A stretch of 64,000 nucleotides of DNA from NCBI RefSeq assembly GCF_010093815.1, contig NW_022985575.1:1-64000 (forward strand), read 5' to 3'. Source of the stretch: Pseudovirgaria hyperparasitica (Eukaryota; Ascomycota; Dothideomycetes; Acrospermales; Acrospermaceae). The translations under genes and the position numbers were made by a program. This document shows, piece by piece, positions 1-11,600 of the stretch (the stretch's first letter is position 1; each line of letters starts with the position of its first letter). The notes beneath the pieces are model-generated. The model was not told where the DNA came from and made no database searches. It saw nothing but the letters and a program-made list of their open reading frames with translations.

Positions 1-283
1 AACGTATACGTACGTCTAGAGGTCTAGAAGATTCCTATTATTAATTAAGAGAAGGATCTAGAATGTATAAGGAGGAATATATAAGGAACGGTCTCTCTAT
101 ATATTTAGTTCTCTCTCTATCTAGTCTTTACTTTAAGAATTATACTATATTCTTATTATCTTTAAGCTATACTCCGCCGATCCGTTTATTATATAATAGT
201 CTATTACGGCTAGATCCTATTATATAACTCTATTTAGATATATATTCCTTATATAAGGAATATTATATATCTATTTATACCTG
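1..283. repeat. RIP-mutated AT-rich relic at window edge
   Basis: Very AT-rich and packed with TpA dinucleotides. Reading it by eye I find one TpG (near 64) and no CpA before about position 283, while CpG steps remain. Loss of CpA/TpG with gain of TpA is the known signature of repeat-induced point mutation in Pezizomycotina. It is probably the end of a mutated transposon copy extending left of the window; no coding remnant is recognisable. Confidence 0.75.
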
Positions 284-1597
284 CCCTTTTCACAGTTAGA
301 TCGGTGTTAGGACCAGGAACTGTGATGTGCATAACAAATTGGATAGAAAATATCTAAAGAATGGCTCTTTTTCAAGGCTTGTATGAGTCTATCGTAAGAT
401 ATCCAAAAAAGGGTTTTGAAGCTCTCGGGAAACTCATTGACCGCCATCGATTATTGCTAAGAGATACTATTATCCCGAAGCCAAATGAGCTCTTCTAATG
501 TAAGAACAACCTTATCTCATGTCAGACTACAAAGATACAACCCAATAAATCTCTGGGAAGAAATGTGAGTATGAATATGACCTGGTACATTAGAGAGGCG
601 AGAGCTTAGATCGGCCTAAGCTGTATAGATGTTATGTAATGGATAAAAGCCCTCTCGTAGAAGTTTATGTTCTAATTATACCTCGCTTGCGGAGATACAT
701 TGTTTGCTGCATATGTGCTCACATCCCGTCCTTGACTTCCGATATCATCCACTCAGCGTATCGTCTCCGGGCAGACACCATATTCCCGACTCGCAAGACA
801 TGAAACACTCTTTGCAGCTGTATGAGAGTCATGAGTATCACCGCTTTGGCACACATGACTCTGCACATGATGATACGACCGTGTTCGTGGGTAACACGAA
901 CCCGATGAATCAGTCACAACAGTCGTTCTGACAGTAAGATAGTGGAACAATGCGTGCTTCGTCACATGTTACGAGAATGGTCTACGTACGGATGTCATGC
1001 TACTAGGAGATGAATTATAACTTATTATCACAAGCTGAAGCGATTGGGTTTGCGGATTGAAACATGGCTTAAACGTTGATAAAACGTCTTGCTGTGAGCA
1101 TCGCGAGCACGTCGCATCTTGGGTGCCTACCCGGATTATGACACGATGCTCTATGTATCATATAGTATCCATTGCAATTTTACAAAGTGGCAGTCCGCAA
1201 AATCTCGGATAGTGACATAGTTTTGCATAATTTTCAGCCGTTATCTTGGCCTAACCCAGATAGGCGGACATGACTACACCGTACAATTGTCGAGAAATTC
1301 ACAAATCTGTATCTACTACTCGTGGGGACTTGGATCTGTACGTAACGATTCGATGCCTGTATGAGATATTTCAGATGTGTCTCGTCGATCGGCGTGGGAA
1401 TAGAATGATGAGACAATAGCGAAGGACACAAAGACTCAAGAGGCTCTCATTGGAGCACTTCATGAGCACATTAGAGTCATGCAATCAGTTCTGATGTACG
1501 CCCACACTAGTATCTATACCATGGTAGGTGCGTGATAATGTGGTTCTGGCCCCAGCACTTATTTGGTCAAACAAACTAACCTGAGGGAAAGAAAAGG
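284..1597. other. Intergenic, no gene seen
   Basis: Base composition returns to ordinary after the AT-rich edge. Only short overlapping ORFs on both strands (for example around 700-960) occur; none has a recognisable motif, signal peptide or splice structure. Confidence 0.5.
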
Positions 1598-1604
1598 TAT
1601 AAAA
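1598..1604 (+). promoter_or_regulatory. TATA box of small secreted-peptide gene
   Basis: A TATAAAA element lies 104 bp upstream of the ATG at 1708. It supports the idea that the short gene downstream is a real transcription unit with a short leader. Confidence 0.4.
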
Positions 1605-1707
1605 CCCATGCATATACTGTACACAAAGGCATAGGTAAATCTACGGTCTACTTCTTTCGACCACTAAATAAGCGATCTGATACACGACATAATTAATACC
1701 TTTCGAC

Positions 1708-1946
1708 ATGAAGACAGTATTGCTACTTCTTTCAATCGCGTTAAGCGTAGCTGCCGCCCCGGTTGATGCATGTGAGTGTTACCAGTAAAATCAATCCAAG
1801 TCCATCTCGGTATGCTAATTATTCTCATAGCTCACGAGCTTGTTGCGAGACAAGGAAACAGTGGCGTTCGACCTCGACCATGGCGCCTGCTTGAGGCTAA
1901 AGACATTGTCGCAAGACAAACAGTGGAATTCGACCTCGGCCTTTAG
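1708..1946 (+). CDS. Small secreted peptide precursor, unknown function
   Basis: Exons 1708-1771 and 1831-1946 encode 59 aa. The intron has donor GTGAGT, a GCTAAT branch-like element and acceptor ATAG. The first 17-21 residues (MKTVLLLLSIALSVAAAPVDA) form a clear signal peptide. The mature part is about 38 aa and holds two copies of the block VARQ, 22 residues apart (66 nt), each in a longer DNA repeat (1842-1879 and 1908-1941). The repeats differ by a 4-nt indel, so they are read in different frames after VARQ. Arg-containing sites before repeated blocks recall Kex2-type processed precursors, but no classic KR sites and no DUF3328 tailoring gene are present. It could be an effector, a processed peptide or a decaying precursor. 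No family recognised. Confidence 0.5.
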
Positions 1947-2925
1947 CAGACAGAGAAAATAAAACCTCGTTAGATGGCGCATAAGGCTGTCAGTCGACAC
2001 GGTTGGGACTTATGATGGTGCGAAGAAGCAAAGATATTGTACATCGCTGCGAACGTTCATTGGGTTTACCACTTTTGCGCGGAGACATCAAAGAGTACTG
2101 GATACCAGATAGATCATCTATACACAGAGTAGAGAGCTTGGATAGCAAAATACTCTGGTTTCGACTATAACGATCTCATTTCAGTCTTTATTGGTCAGAG
2201 CCTCGATCGATATGATAATCCTAGATATCGGGTGATGTCGTCATGTAGTGGTAAGTGTGGGAATGAAAGAGTGGTCAGCAGGCTATCAAATCCTCTTCCA
2301 GAATGCTACAAGGCTAGCACAATGTGAAACGATGCATTACTCACATGAACAACTCGTGTTCAAGGATCATCCCATAACTCCAGCCCTGCGACGGCGATAA
2401 GGTCACTGTGACCGCTCCATTGGTGCTTCCGAAAAAACACAGTTACGGCAAGGGGCTTTCTCTTTACATGAAACGCAGCATCTCTTTCCAGCGAGCATTA
2501 GGTATTGTTTGCTTTTATTAATAAATGTCGGGTGATCGGATCGGGATACTTGGGAGATGGTCGGAGTTGAACCGCGTGGCGTGGGCATCCATCCGGATCC
2601 TTCCCGCTACCACTGCAGCCTCCATTTGGGTTCATACATCCATGCACGGCCTAAAATCACACACTTGGCTCGAGCTTCCAATAACGTGGCTCCTGGGTGT
2701 CACTCTGGTAACAATGCATACTGTAGCAACCCGATTTGATGCACGTGGACCTGCACACTGTCTCGCGAATTTACGGGTGACAGAAGATACTGGAGATGGA
2801 CATATCGATCAAGCCGTCATTTCAGATCTATACAGTGACCGATATGGCGTGAGAGCGACGTCAAGACATGGATAAAAGCAGTATAGAGGAAGACGAATGT
2901 CGTTGTGTACCATGTATGCTATGAC
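1947..2925. other. Intergenic, no gene seen
   Basis: Separates the small secreted-peptide gene from the 3' end of the FAD monooxygenase. A 116-codon open frame at 2525-2875 has no recognisable motif and overlaps other short frames, so I do not call it a gene. Confidence 0.45.
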
Positions 2926-4282
2926 TCAGGGATCAAAATGCCAAGCAACCGCACCTGTTTTCGTGCCTTCCTTTGGTAAAAATTTTACAAGCTGCCCATA
3001 GCGGATGATATCTTTACTGAAGACCTGATGCATAATATTGCGCACTCCTACCAGGGGAAACACATACTGATCGATCATGTATGAGAGCCATGATGGCCAT
3101 GTGGTTCCATCGACGGCTTTGGTGGTGAGATCTATCGCATTCCTAGAGGGTTTCTCTACTTGCGCCCGGTACGTTTCGAAAACGTTCGTGAGAGACGATG
3201 TTGGCGGCGAGCTGCCTTCGCGATCAATCAGTTCTTCGAGACCGTTGATCAGGGAAACAACATGCATTGCTCCGATATTAAACCCCATGCCAGCGAAGGA
3301 CTCCATACTGGTGACAGAGTCTCCAGCCATGACGATGCGGTCGTGGTACCATAGATCCGAAAAGCCGGTTTCTTGGTCAGTCAAGATTGACCATTGGGAC
3401 TTTTTCCATATCTCGCCAAAAGTCACGTCTGCGAAGATAGGTTTGTCTCTCCAGGCGTCTACGAACTCCTGCTTCTCCTCCTCTGTATAGTGTTTTCGCT
3501 CAATTCTAGCTTTGGGTAGGCGCCTAGCAAGCACAAAGATCACTGTCTCTGCATTGGCACATGATTGGGCACCTAAAGGGCTCGACCTTGCTTCATAAAG
3601 AGTGCCTATCTCGCCTCGACCAGGATAAGGAGCATAGCCATACAATGTTTGGATATGTCGAGTGGTGGAGAGACCTTGTGTTTGGAGGCCGTTCTCTTGA
3701 GCTAACTTCTGCGCAGTCCTCAATGTATGGCTGTAGGTACCATCGCAGCCTAAAACAATAGAACCATTTTCGACGGAGCCATCATTAAGGAACACACGCA
3801 CGCCATTGGCGCCTGTCTTAATGTCGGAAATATTTGAGTTCAGTCGTATCGTTTCTCCGTGATTCTGAAGAGAATCACGTAAAAATCCGACTAATGCCTT
3901 CCGAGGCAGGTAGAGGCACGGGTAGCCATGGCTGCATATATCAGTCAATGATTATACAAAAAGGGTGAAGATCAAGGGCAACTGACTTATTCATCCAGAG
4001 TGATCCAACCTCGGTGCGTCTACATGTTTTTCCACCTATCATACGATCTTCTTTGAACTCCATAGGAGTCGACAGGGCTATCAACTGCTCTAGAAAACCA
4101 AGCTGCTCAATAACACGCAACGTACTCCCTTGCAAAAAGATACACGCACCGCCTTCTGCGGCAACCGTTGAACTTTTCTCAAGAATGACATACTTGATTT
4201 TGGCCGCAGTAAGGAGGTGAGCAGCTAGGAGTCCAACAGGTCCTCCGCCGTTAATAATGACACGAAAGTCGGTGTGCGACAT
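2926..4282 (-). CDS. FAD-dependent monooxygenase (class A, PHBH-fold)
   Basis: Exons complement(3987..4282) and complement(2926..3931), joined over a 55-bp intron (GTCAGT...GCAG), encode 433 aa, the usual family length. The N terminus carries the FAD dinucleotide motif GGGPVG (G12, G14, G17), followed by the acidic ribose-binding residue in VILEKS. A DG-type motif appears as LGCDGTYS, and the second FAD motif as MAGDSVTSM (D303). The usual His/Pro-rich continuation of that motif is replaced by TSMESFAGMGFN. The enzyme would use NAD(P)H and O2 to hydroxylate or epoxidise a small molecule. Similar enzymes are common tailoring oxygenases in fungal polyketide and meroterpenoid clusters, and its position 4.4 kb from the PKS suggests that role (inference). 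The start MSHTDF was chosen because the FAD motif begins within 12 residues; an in-frame upstream Met is less typical. Confidence 0.9.
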
Positions 4283-5220
4283 ATTGGTCCTGGTAGAGTG
4301 TGATATGATATCAAAAGGCACGGGGAGTTGTACGAGAAGAGTTTGTGAGTGCCGTTCTACACGAACCCGATCGCTCTTTGATGCGACTCGAGCACGTCAC
4401 GCTAAGTCGCGAGTTATGGTTCGATATATTTATAGATCCTTGGTATCTATACAGCACGCCATTAGATCTTCGAACGACCAACGCATACAAGCTTGCACTA
4501 GTTGTATGAAGGATCATAGCTTTCTGTTCCCAAGGTTCTCCTAAGATGGCAAGAAAGGAAGAACTGATGGTTCAACGCTACCCGGCACGTGGCTCCTATC
4601 CAAGCGTCATCCTTCCCGCTTATCGTCCGTCTCACGCTAGACATACTTCTGTATGGTAATACGGCCGAATGACAGCCCCAGACATCTGTGCGTTCGATGG
4701 AGTGTCACTAAGCGGCCCCCAGTCGCCCTGCCGGGTGGGATGAATCTGGGCGTAACACTCTATGAATAAGGACCGTAGAGTGCCAAGACATTGTAATTGG
4801 TCATTGTATAGACTTCCAAGCAACAACCGGAGGACATGGAGTGTGGGGGACCCTGTCTGTTCCGTACATAGGACAGTCGTGCCGTCGAACTGACCCACCT
4901 GCAACACATCATAGCTACAGCCAACAGCGAGCAGTGCACGACATTCCATCCGATTAGGTCGACGACTCGACATGCACGGTTGGGGGGACGGGGGAACAAT
5001 CGTTGGATTTTGGTAGCTGCGTAAGTTATACGATGGCTCAGAAACGTGACTTGGTGGTTGATGTAATGATTGTAATTCAACTCTAGACGACAATACATGT
5101 ACCCGAACACGAGAGAAGATAATTCATCTGGATATAATGTTGTATACATTCAAGCTTAAAATCATAATCATAGTCAAAATGCCTCTTTGATGCCCCAAAC
5201 AATATGGTGTTACAATGTTC
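4283..5220. other. Intergenic, no gene seen
   Basis: Spacer containing the FAD monooxygenase promoter and the 3' side of the rhodopsin-like gene. Two overlapping minus-strand frames (4632-5149) show no domain and no plausible splice partners. Confidence 0.45.
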
Positions 5221-6550
5221 TCAATTCCAATACTTAACAGGCTCAGCCGGCTGAGCTAGATCAGCTGTCATTGAGATCTCAGTCTGCTTGATGATACCAT
5301 CGTCCGGACGACACGGTCCGAGCTCCACGTCTTCATGCTCTGAAGGAGATCTCAACTTCCGTTCAGCTTCGTCCATTCGTCGGTATGACAATGCACCATT
5401 CCCTGATACAGTGGACGATGAGAATTTCGACCCTTTACCATAAGCATAAGTGCGACTCTTTAGACTTGTAAAGAAAGATGTCTTCATGATCGTTGCCTGG
5501 AAGAATCGCGGAAAGGTAGGCAAGCAGGCGCAAATCATCGTTGCGGTCACTTCGGCCACAGCCCAAAGTCCGAATTTGAGTCCAACGCGGGAGATATCAG
5601 GCGATATGTTCAGTTGTACAGTGTAGTATATCCTCACTGCAGAGCATCCACAGACACTAGTATAGGTTAGCATTTCTTGTTTGTCTGCTCGATGGTTCCG
5701 TGACTTACAAAGCTGCAGTCATGAAAATCAGTGCGATCTGCAGACGTTTTTGCCACGGCATCCGGAGCTTCCAAATGGCATATTGAGGAATGAGGATAAT
5801 GACGATATCGCTCACAATGTTGAAAATGGCACACGTCAAGTAGATTGCGTTCTGATCAGCGCATTCGCCACGAAGGAAGGGTTCCCAGGCTTTCTCTCGT
5901 GGATTGCACTGGAAGATGACAACAAACACATTTACCAAATAGTACAGAAGCACAAAAATACCAAAACTCCATGTGGACCACCACATGAAGTCGGACTTTT
6001 TGGTAGGCGCAAATATGGTGCGCAACTGGACACAAATTGAAAGTTTGACCAGCGCGAGCGTAGCGGAGTATGTGCCTGCCGCATATTGGAAATACTGCAT
6101 TATCTTAACACAAACCTGAATGATTCGATGCCTGTTTCGCATACCTTTCCAATGAGTATCATATTCTTTAGTTGGACATTCCATTGGTGTCGCCCTGCAC
6201 CATGAAAAGCGAATGCGCAACTGAAAGCGTTCATAAGGATGAAAGTTGACCATCCGAGAAGTAGAATCCCTTCGAGTATCAGTTCTACGACCATACACCT
6301 GGTAGCCTAGACACCACTTACAGTCATCCCAGGTCGCTCTTCTTATGATGGCCAGCTTGGTATATATGCGCGCAAATACCAGGAATGTAGCGATCACGAT
6401 ACAGACAATCGTTGTCCCAACAAACACCTCAGTGAGGTCTGGCGGATTAACAAAGTTTGGTACCACGCCTGGAGGAGGCGCCAACGCCGGACCTTCCAGC
6501 ATGCCTGGAGGCAGAGTTTGTCTGCGAAATATGATATTGGAAGAAAACAT
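5221..6550 (-). CDS. Fungal rhodopsin-like 7-TM integral membrane protein
   Basis: Four exons, complement(6322..6550), (6145..6269), (5709..6094), (5221..5656), give 391 aa. The first intron ends in an unusual AAG acceptor (CTCGAAG) with branch AACTGAT; it joins ...TWDD to a transmembrane helix and the family block GAGRHQWNV. Other hallmarks are LVKLSICVQLRTIF, FQCNP and NIVSDIVIILIPQYAIWKLRMPWQKRLQIALIFM, typical of the fungal rhodopsin-domain family (extracellular N terminus, seven helices, polar Ser/Glu-rich tail of about 90 aa). Members lack retinal-binding evidence and mostly have unknown function; some sit in secondary-metabolite clusters. I see no Lys-retinal motif. Role here (sensor, transporter accessory) is unknown. 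It is transcribed in the same direction as the FAD monooxygenase and the FSH hydrolase. Confidence 0.86.
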
Positions 6551-7336
6551 TTTTCTCTGGAGGAGGCAAACTGAACTGCTAGCTGTTAGGAGTGAATAGT
6601 TGATGGCTATAAGGCTGCTCGTTAGTCCTTCCAGTTACCAGATCTGTCAAAATAGTAACAGCCTTAAGATTTACATTGCATGAGCAGACATGGTTGTGTG
6701 CATAGTTGCGTTTCACCACGGGCCTCAATAACAATGATGAGTAGACAAGGTACCGAGGGATAGTCGCTTTCGGCAGCCTGCCAATGCCATTGATTGGATG
6801 AAGTCTGCCGGACCTGATGGCATACCATGTGCTCAGCGTATGAAGGTCCAGGATTACTGCAGCAGAAACAACTTGATGCATCCGGGACTTCAGGTTGCAG
6901 GTACAAGCACTTGAGCAACAAGCAAGGTTGTTGTCGAGTCGTGGATAGTTAGTCCAATATAGCACGCTTAATGTGGCTTAGCGCCGTGTTGTGCGCGTCT
7001 TGCTGCGTCTCCCTGCGTCTAGCGACGGGCTAACCCGAATTGGAAGCCACGCCGGCTCGGCGAGCCCCTCGTAGATAATGTAAAACGGCTTGTCAAACAA
7101 CCTTCCTCAAACCTTCCAGACGTCTCTCCGACCTTTTCCGTTCACTACCAGTGTTTCATACGGCACTTACTGCACGGCATCACAGTTACACGCTCTGCTG
7201 TGGTGAATACTAATGTCCGGGTTCAGTTTCTACCTGTCTTACGCCCTAAATCGACATCAACTACGAATTGATCCCTACCACCATGCATCATTGTCCTTGC
7301 ACTGACCGCCAGAAGTCCTCAGAGCCGTAGTGGGTC
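6551..7336. other. Intergenic, promoter of rhodopsin-like gene
   Basis: No gene is visible; overlapping minus-strand frames (6579-6965) lack motifs. A CGGACC element occurs at 6809-6814, about 260 bp upstream of the rhodopsin-like ATG, resembling the repeats in the PKS promoter, though a six-base match can arise by chance. Confidence 0.4.
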
Positions 7337-8131
7337 TTAGCTTGCTCGCATATTTGACTTCTCCACAGATGCGAGCATCCTTTCGATAACGTGGACCGTG
7401 CCATTGAAAGCGACACTATCCCTGCCACCAGGAATCTCATGACCCCCATCATGAGCAAAGACATGGCGCTTGCTCGCCTTACACATTTGGGCTAGCTGAG
7501 GTGCTAACTCTGGCTCTTCATCCCTCGCCCCCCAAATGTGGGCTGTGTAGAGCTGAATATCTGTATCGGCGGTCGCCTGCTGGTCGGGTATGTCCACGAA
7601 CGGTGGTCGTCCACAGAAGAAGATGGCACATTTGAATGGCGCCGTGCCGTTTTGTCGATTCTGCTTGGCAATCATAAACGCCGATGCAAGAGAGGTACCC
7701 TGAGAGAAAGCCATTACACCGTCAAATGGCCCCTCGTCTGCAACGTAACTTCCTAGATCAGTCACGGCCTTGCTAAAGGAGATAGGATCGGATGGCTTGT
7801 AGTAGACGAAATGCTCATCGGCCGGGTTGGACAACTTCTCAATGGCTTGTCTCTCAGTCATAATATGGTTTTAATCAACTGTAAGGGCTCTTACCTCGGT
7901 GCATAGGTGCTTGCACAACCCCTTGAACGAAATGATAACTATGTCCCGGCCCAAGTTCATGCCGCAAAGCAGCTTCAGAGCGTCAGTCCTTGTTTCCAAA
8001 GCCTTGTGATCAGACCTACCAGTCTGGCTTTCGAAGATCTACAATCTTCAACGTCAGCTCCGCTCAAGCCGGAGTTCTGGAGCTCTTACCTTGCTGGATG
8101 TACCTGCACCATGCAGGCAAAGAAACCGCAT
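7337..8131 (-). CDS. FSH-family serine hydrolase, probable PKS off-loading thioesterase
   Basis: Four exons, complement(8090..8131), (8020..8038), (7895..7972), (7337..7845), encode 215 aa. The small first exons restore the conserved start MRFLCLHGAGTSSKIFESQT and the block LRHELGPGHSYHFVQG. Introns 2 and 3 both end in AAG acceptors. The alpha/beta-hydrolase triad is visible: Ser94 in FSQG within GPFDGVMAFSQGTSLA, Asp155 in GARDE, His182 in GGHEIPG. FSH1/LovG-type hydrolases release products from HR-PKSs that lack a thioesterase domain. This gene is divergent from exactly such a PKS, 546 bp apart, so trans off-loading is the likely job (inference from family and position). Cytosolic; no signal peptide. 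Length matches the family (about 210-260 aa). Confidence 0.92.
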
Positions 8132-8677
8132 ATCGTTCCAGTGGCTTGTCAATTCGGAAAGACTGAATTAGTCAAAGTGCATAATGAGTACTTCAATCCG
8201 TACTAATCGCTGCGGCCCCATGTTTATACCCATTCAACCGGCAGGAGCCGGACTATCAACGGACCTATCACGGACTATCAAGGTGTCAATGCCTGACATC
8301 ACAACTGGCAAGCACTTCTTGGAACGGTTCCATTTTTGTTGACAGGGATCATGACGGAATCAGAATTACCAATTTAACCTTAATCGGTAACAAGGTGCTA
8401 TCATCTATCGACAAACTAGCCAAGTTGAAGCTCGCCCAAGTGGTTTCATCAGATCTATTCCCAGGAAAGTCTCCTTCAAGTTCCTCTCTGAACTCTTATC
8501 CTTATGCGCTTCAGATTCACTTCTCTACTTTGTTAGAATCGGCATATCAATTATTTCACGCAATCGACCCGTGGATTTGGGAGTGTTCAATATTCACTCT
8601 CTTGGCCAAGACCAGGTGTCCTTGTCTACTGGTCAGTGGTCAGTGGCGCACTGCGTTCGCATCTTTCAGCTCTCGTC
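8132..8677. promoter_or_regulatory. Bidirectional promoter of FSH hydrolase and HR-PKS
   Basis: The ATGs of the two divergent genes are 546 bp apart. The region holds three adjacent imperfect 11-bp direct repeats starting CGGAC at 8249, 8260 and 8271, spaced as CGG-N8-CGG-N8-CGG. CGG triplets in fixed spacing are typical of Zn2Cys6 factor sites, so this is a candidate pathway-specific operator shared by both genes. Confidence 0.6.
8249..8281 (+). promoter_or_regulatory. Triple CGG direct repeat, candidate Zn2Cys6 binding site
   Basis: Units CGGACTATCAA, CGGACCTATCA and CGGACTATCAA follow each other without gaps. The array lies 118 bp upstream of the hydrolase ATG and about 400 bp upstream of the PKS ATG. 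Related but isolated CGGACC elements occur upstream of the rhodopsin-like gene (6809) and, on the minus strand, upstream of the CMD-like gene (near 17300). Binding is inferred, not shown. Confidence 0.5.
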
Positions 8678-11600
8678 ATGTCACCGGGCCGACTATTGGG
8701 GCATGATGACCGTGTTGAGGATGAAGCTTTCGATGAGGACGTAGATTTCCTGGAGCCTATCGCCATTATCGGATTCTCTTTGAGGTTTCCTCAAGTAGGA
8801 TCTTCTGCCGAAAAGTTCTGGGAGCTTTTGAAGACGAGGCAAGATGCCATGACAGCCACTCCCCCAAGTCGATTCAATGTGGATGCTTTCTATCACCCGA
8901 CGAAAAAAGACGCACTGAATGTAAAGGGTGCAAACTACATTCCCGAAGATGAACCCCTGGATGCCTTCGACAACGGTTTCTTCGGGATATCCCCGGCTGA
9001 GAGCCATGCAATCGACCCAGCACAACGGATCCTACTTGAGACCTCTTACCGTGCATTTGAGAATGCAGGTCTACGAATGGAGGATCTTAGGGGCACAAGA
9101 ACCTCCGTGCACACGGGATGCTTTTCGAGTGACTACTTTACCATGATGATGAGGGATTCTGATTACCTACCCACGTATGGGGCACTTGGGGTCTCGCTCT
9201 CTATGCTGGCGAGTAGAATCAGTTGGTTCTATGACCTTCGTGGCCCATCTGTCAACCTAGACTCTGCATGTTCTAGTAGCGCTATGGCCATCGATATGGC
9301 TTGCCAAGGACTGAGGACAGGCGAATCAACACTAGCAGTCGTTGCTGGTTCGAGTCTTCTTTTCGATCCCGACTATTCGCATATCCTGGATCACATGCAT
9401 ATGCTCTCCCCCGATGGGAAGTCGTTGTCCTTTGATGAGAAGGCCAATGGATATTCACGTGGAGAAGGTGTGGCTGTGTTACTACTGAAACCTGTATCAC
9501 AGGCTGTTCGGGATAATGATACAATTAGGGCTATCTTCCGTGCAACTGGATCAAATCAGGATGGTCGAACTCCAGGAATCACACAGCCTAGCAGTACTGC
9601 TCAAGCTGAGCTCATCCGTCGAACATATCGCAATGCTGGACTTTCTCTGAAGCACACCAGATATTTCGAGGCACATGGTGAGAGATATTATGCCTCTGAT
9701 ATTGTTGACTTGCTGATTCATGATTCTGTGTAGGAACCGGAACTCCAGTCGGAGATCCAATCGAAGCTAAAGCTATCAAGTCAGTTTTCCAATGGGACAG
9801 AGATACTACAGATCCTCTCTATATTGGATCTGCGAAGTCCCACATAGGTCACCTCGAAGGTGCTGCCGGAATAGCTGGGGTGATCAAAGCTATCATGATT
9901 CTGGAAAGCGGTGTCATTACACCGATAGCCAATCTCATTAATGTCAACAAAAAGATCGACCAGATTGATTCTTGTCTTGCATTTCCCAAAGCATGTGTTC
10001 CGTGGCCCCAAAATACAGAAATCAGGAGAGCGAGTGTTAATTCTTTCGGCTATGGAGGCAGTAACACTCACCTGGTACTTGACGATGCGCAGAGCTATCT
10101 TCTCCGAAATGGTCTTTATGCTCATCATAACACATACCCTCTTGTCACGGCATCTGAGATGAATGATTGGAATGAGGTCTCAAATCATTATTCAGACTTG
10201 CGCCATGACAAGGGCAATCAACCAATGGTCTTATTATTTTCTGCACATGAATCTTCAGCACTTCAATCCATGATAGTGGACTGGCAAGAGTACAGCAAAA
10301 AAAGGAGAGGACCAGATCAGCATCCAGTGTCTATTCGAGACTTGGCATATACTTTGGACACACGACGTAGCCGACTATCATGGTCTGCCGCCATATGTGC
10401 CACAAGCCTGGAGGATTTGGTTACGGTCGATCCCAGATCAGTGACACGCATACAGAAAAAGTCTGACACCCCTCGACTCGCCTTCATCTTCACAGGCCAA
10501 GGTGCTCAATGGTGTGCGATGGGCCGTGAACTTTTTGAGTATCCAATGTTTGCAAGGTTTATCGATGAGGCTGATAAACATTTGCGAGCCCTTGGAAATG
10601 TTTGGTCCGTAAGAGAAGAGCTATGGAGATCACCGGATGAAAGCCGCGTTGACCAGCCCGAGATTGCTCAGCCACTCACTTGCATTTTGCAAATCGGGCT
10701 TGTTGACCTCCTCTATGAAGCGAATGTCCGGGCGATGGCAGTAGTCGGCCACTCTATGGGAGAGATAGCGGCGGCATACTGTAGCGGTGCTATATCTAAG
10801 GCATCTGCTTTGCGACTTTGCTATTACAGAGGTCTTTACGTATCCAAAGTCCAAGAAAGGAGCACTATGAAAGGAGGAATGCTAGCCGTAGGAATAGGGG
10901 AGAGCACACTCGAGCCCTACATGAAACGACTGCGCTGCAAAATTCCAGACTTCAACATCGCCATCTCTTGCTTCAATAGTCCGAAAAACCTGACTTTGTC
11001 CGGCCCACTCGACCAACTGAACATGCTTCGCGTAGAACTTCAATCTCATGGAGTATTTGCCAGAGCTGTACGCGTCAGTGCTGCTTATCACTCGCCGCAG
11101 TTGGAATGTATCGTAAAGGATTGTTTAGCCCAATTTGAAGGCCTGAAACCGGGAACGAGGTATGACATACCCATGATCTCAACCGTCACTGGATTGAGGG
11201 TCTCTCATAATCAGTTACGGGACCCTTCACATTGGACCACGAATATGATTCAACCAGTAGAGTTTACCGCGGCTCTTACCACGCTTTGTCTACAAGGCCC
11301 AAAGAGCTTGACGCCGAAGATAGACGGTAGTCATCATCGGGCCGTTGTCGTAGACCATCTGATCGAAATCGGCCCACATGCCGCGCTTAGCCTCCCGGTT
11401 CGTGAGATACTGGAGACGCTTCCACGGCAAAAAGATCTTCAGTATAGCTCAGTACTCTATCGCAATCAGTCTGCAAGCAAGTGCCTTCTTCAGCTGGCAG
11501 GAAAATTAGCCTGCGAAGGCTTTCCAGTGGATCTAAGATTCCTGAACGAGCTAGGAGAGGACAATCTGGATCAACCTAAGGTTCTCCCTGACGGACCTCA

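Noticed and set aside
1708-1946. Dikaritin-type RiPP cluster call
   Set aside because: No UstY/DUF3328 gene is nearby, no KR processing sites, and only two degenerate repeats.
2540-2590. Possible tRNA (GTTGAACC near 2570)
   Set aside because: No paired acceptor or anticodon arms could be formed around it.
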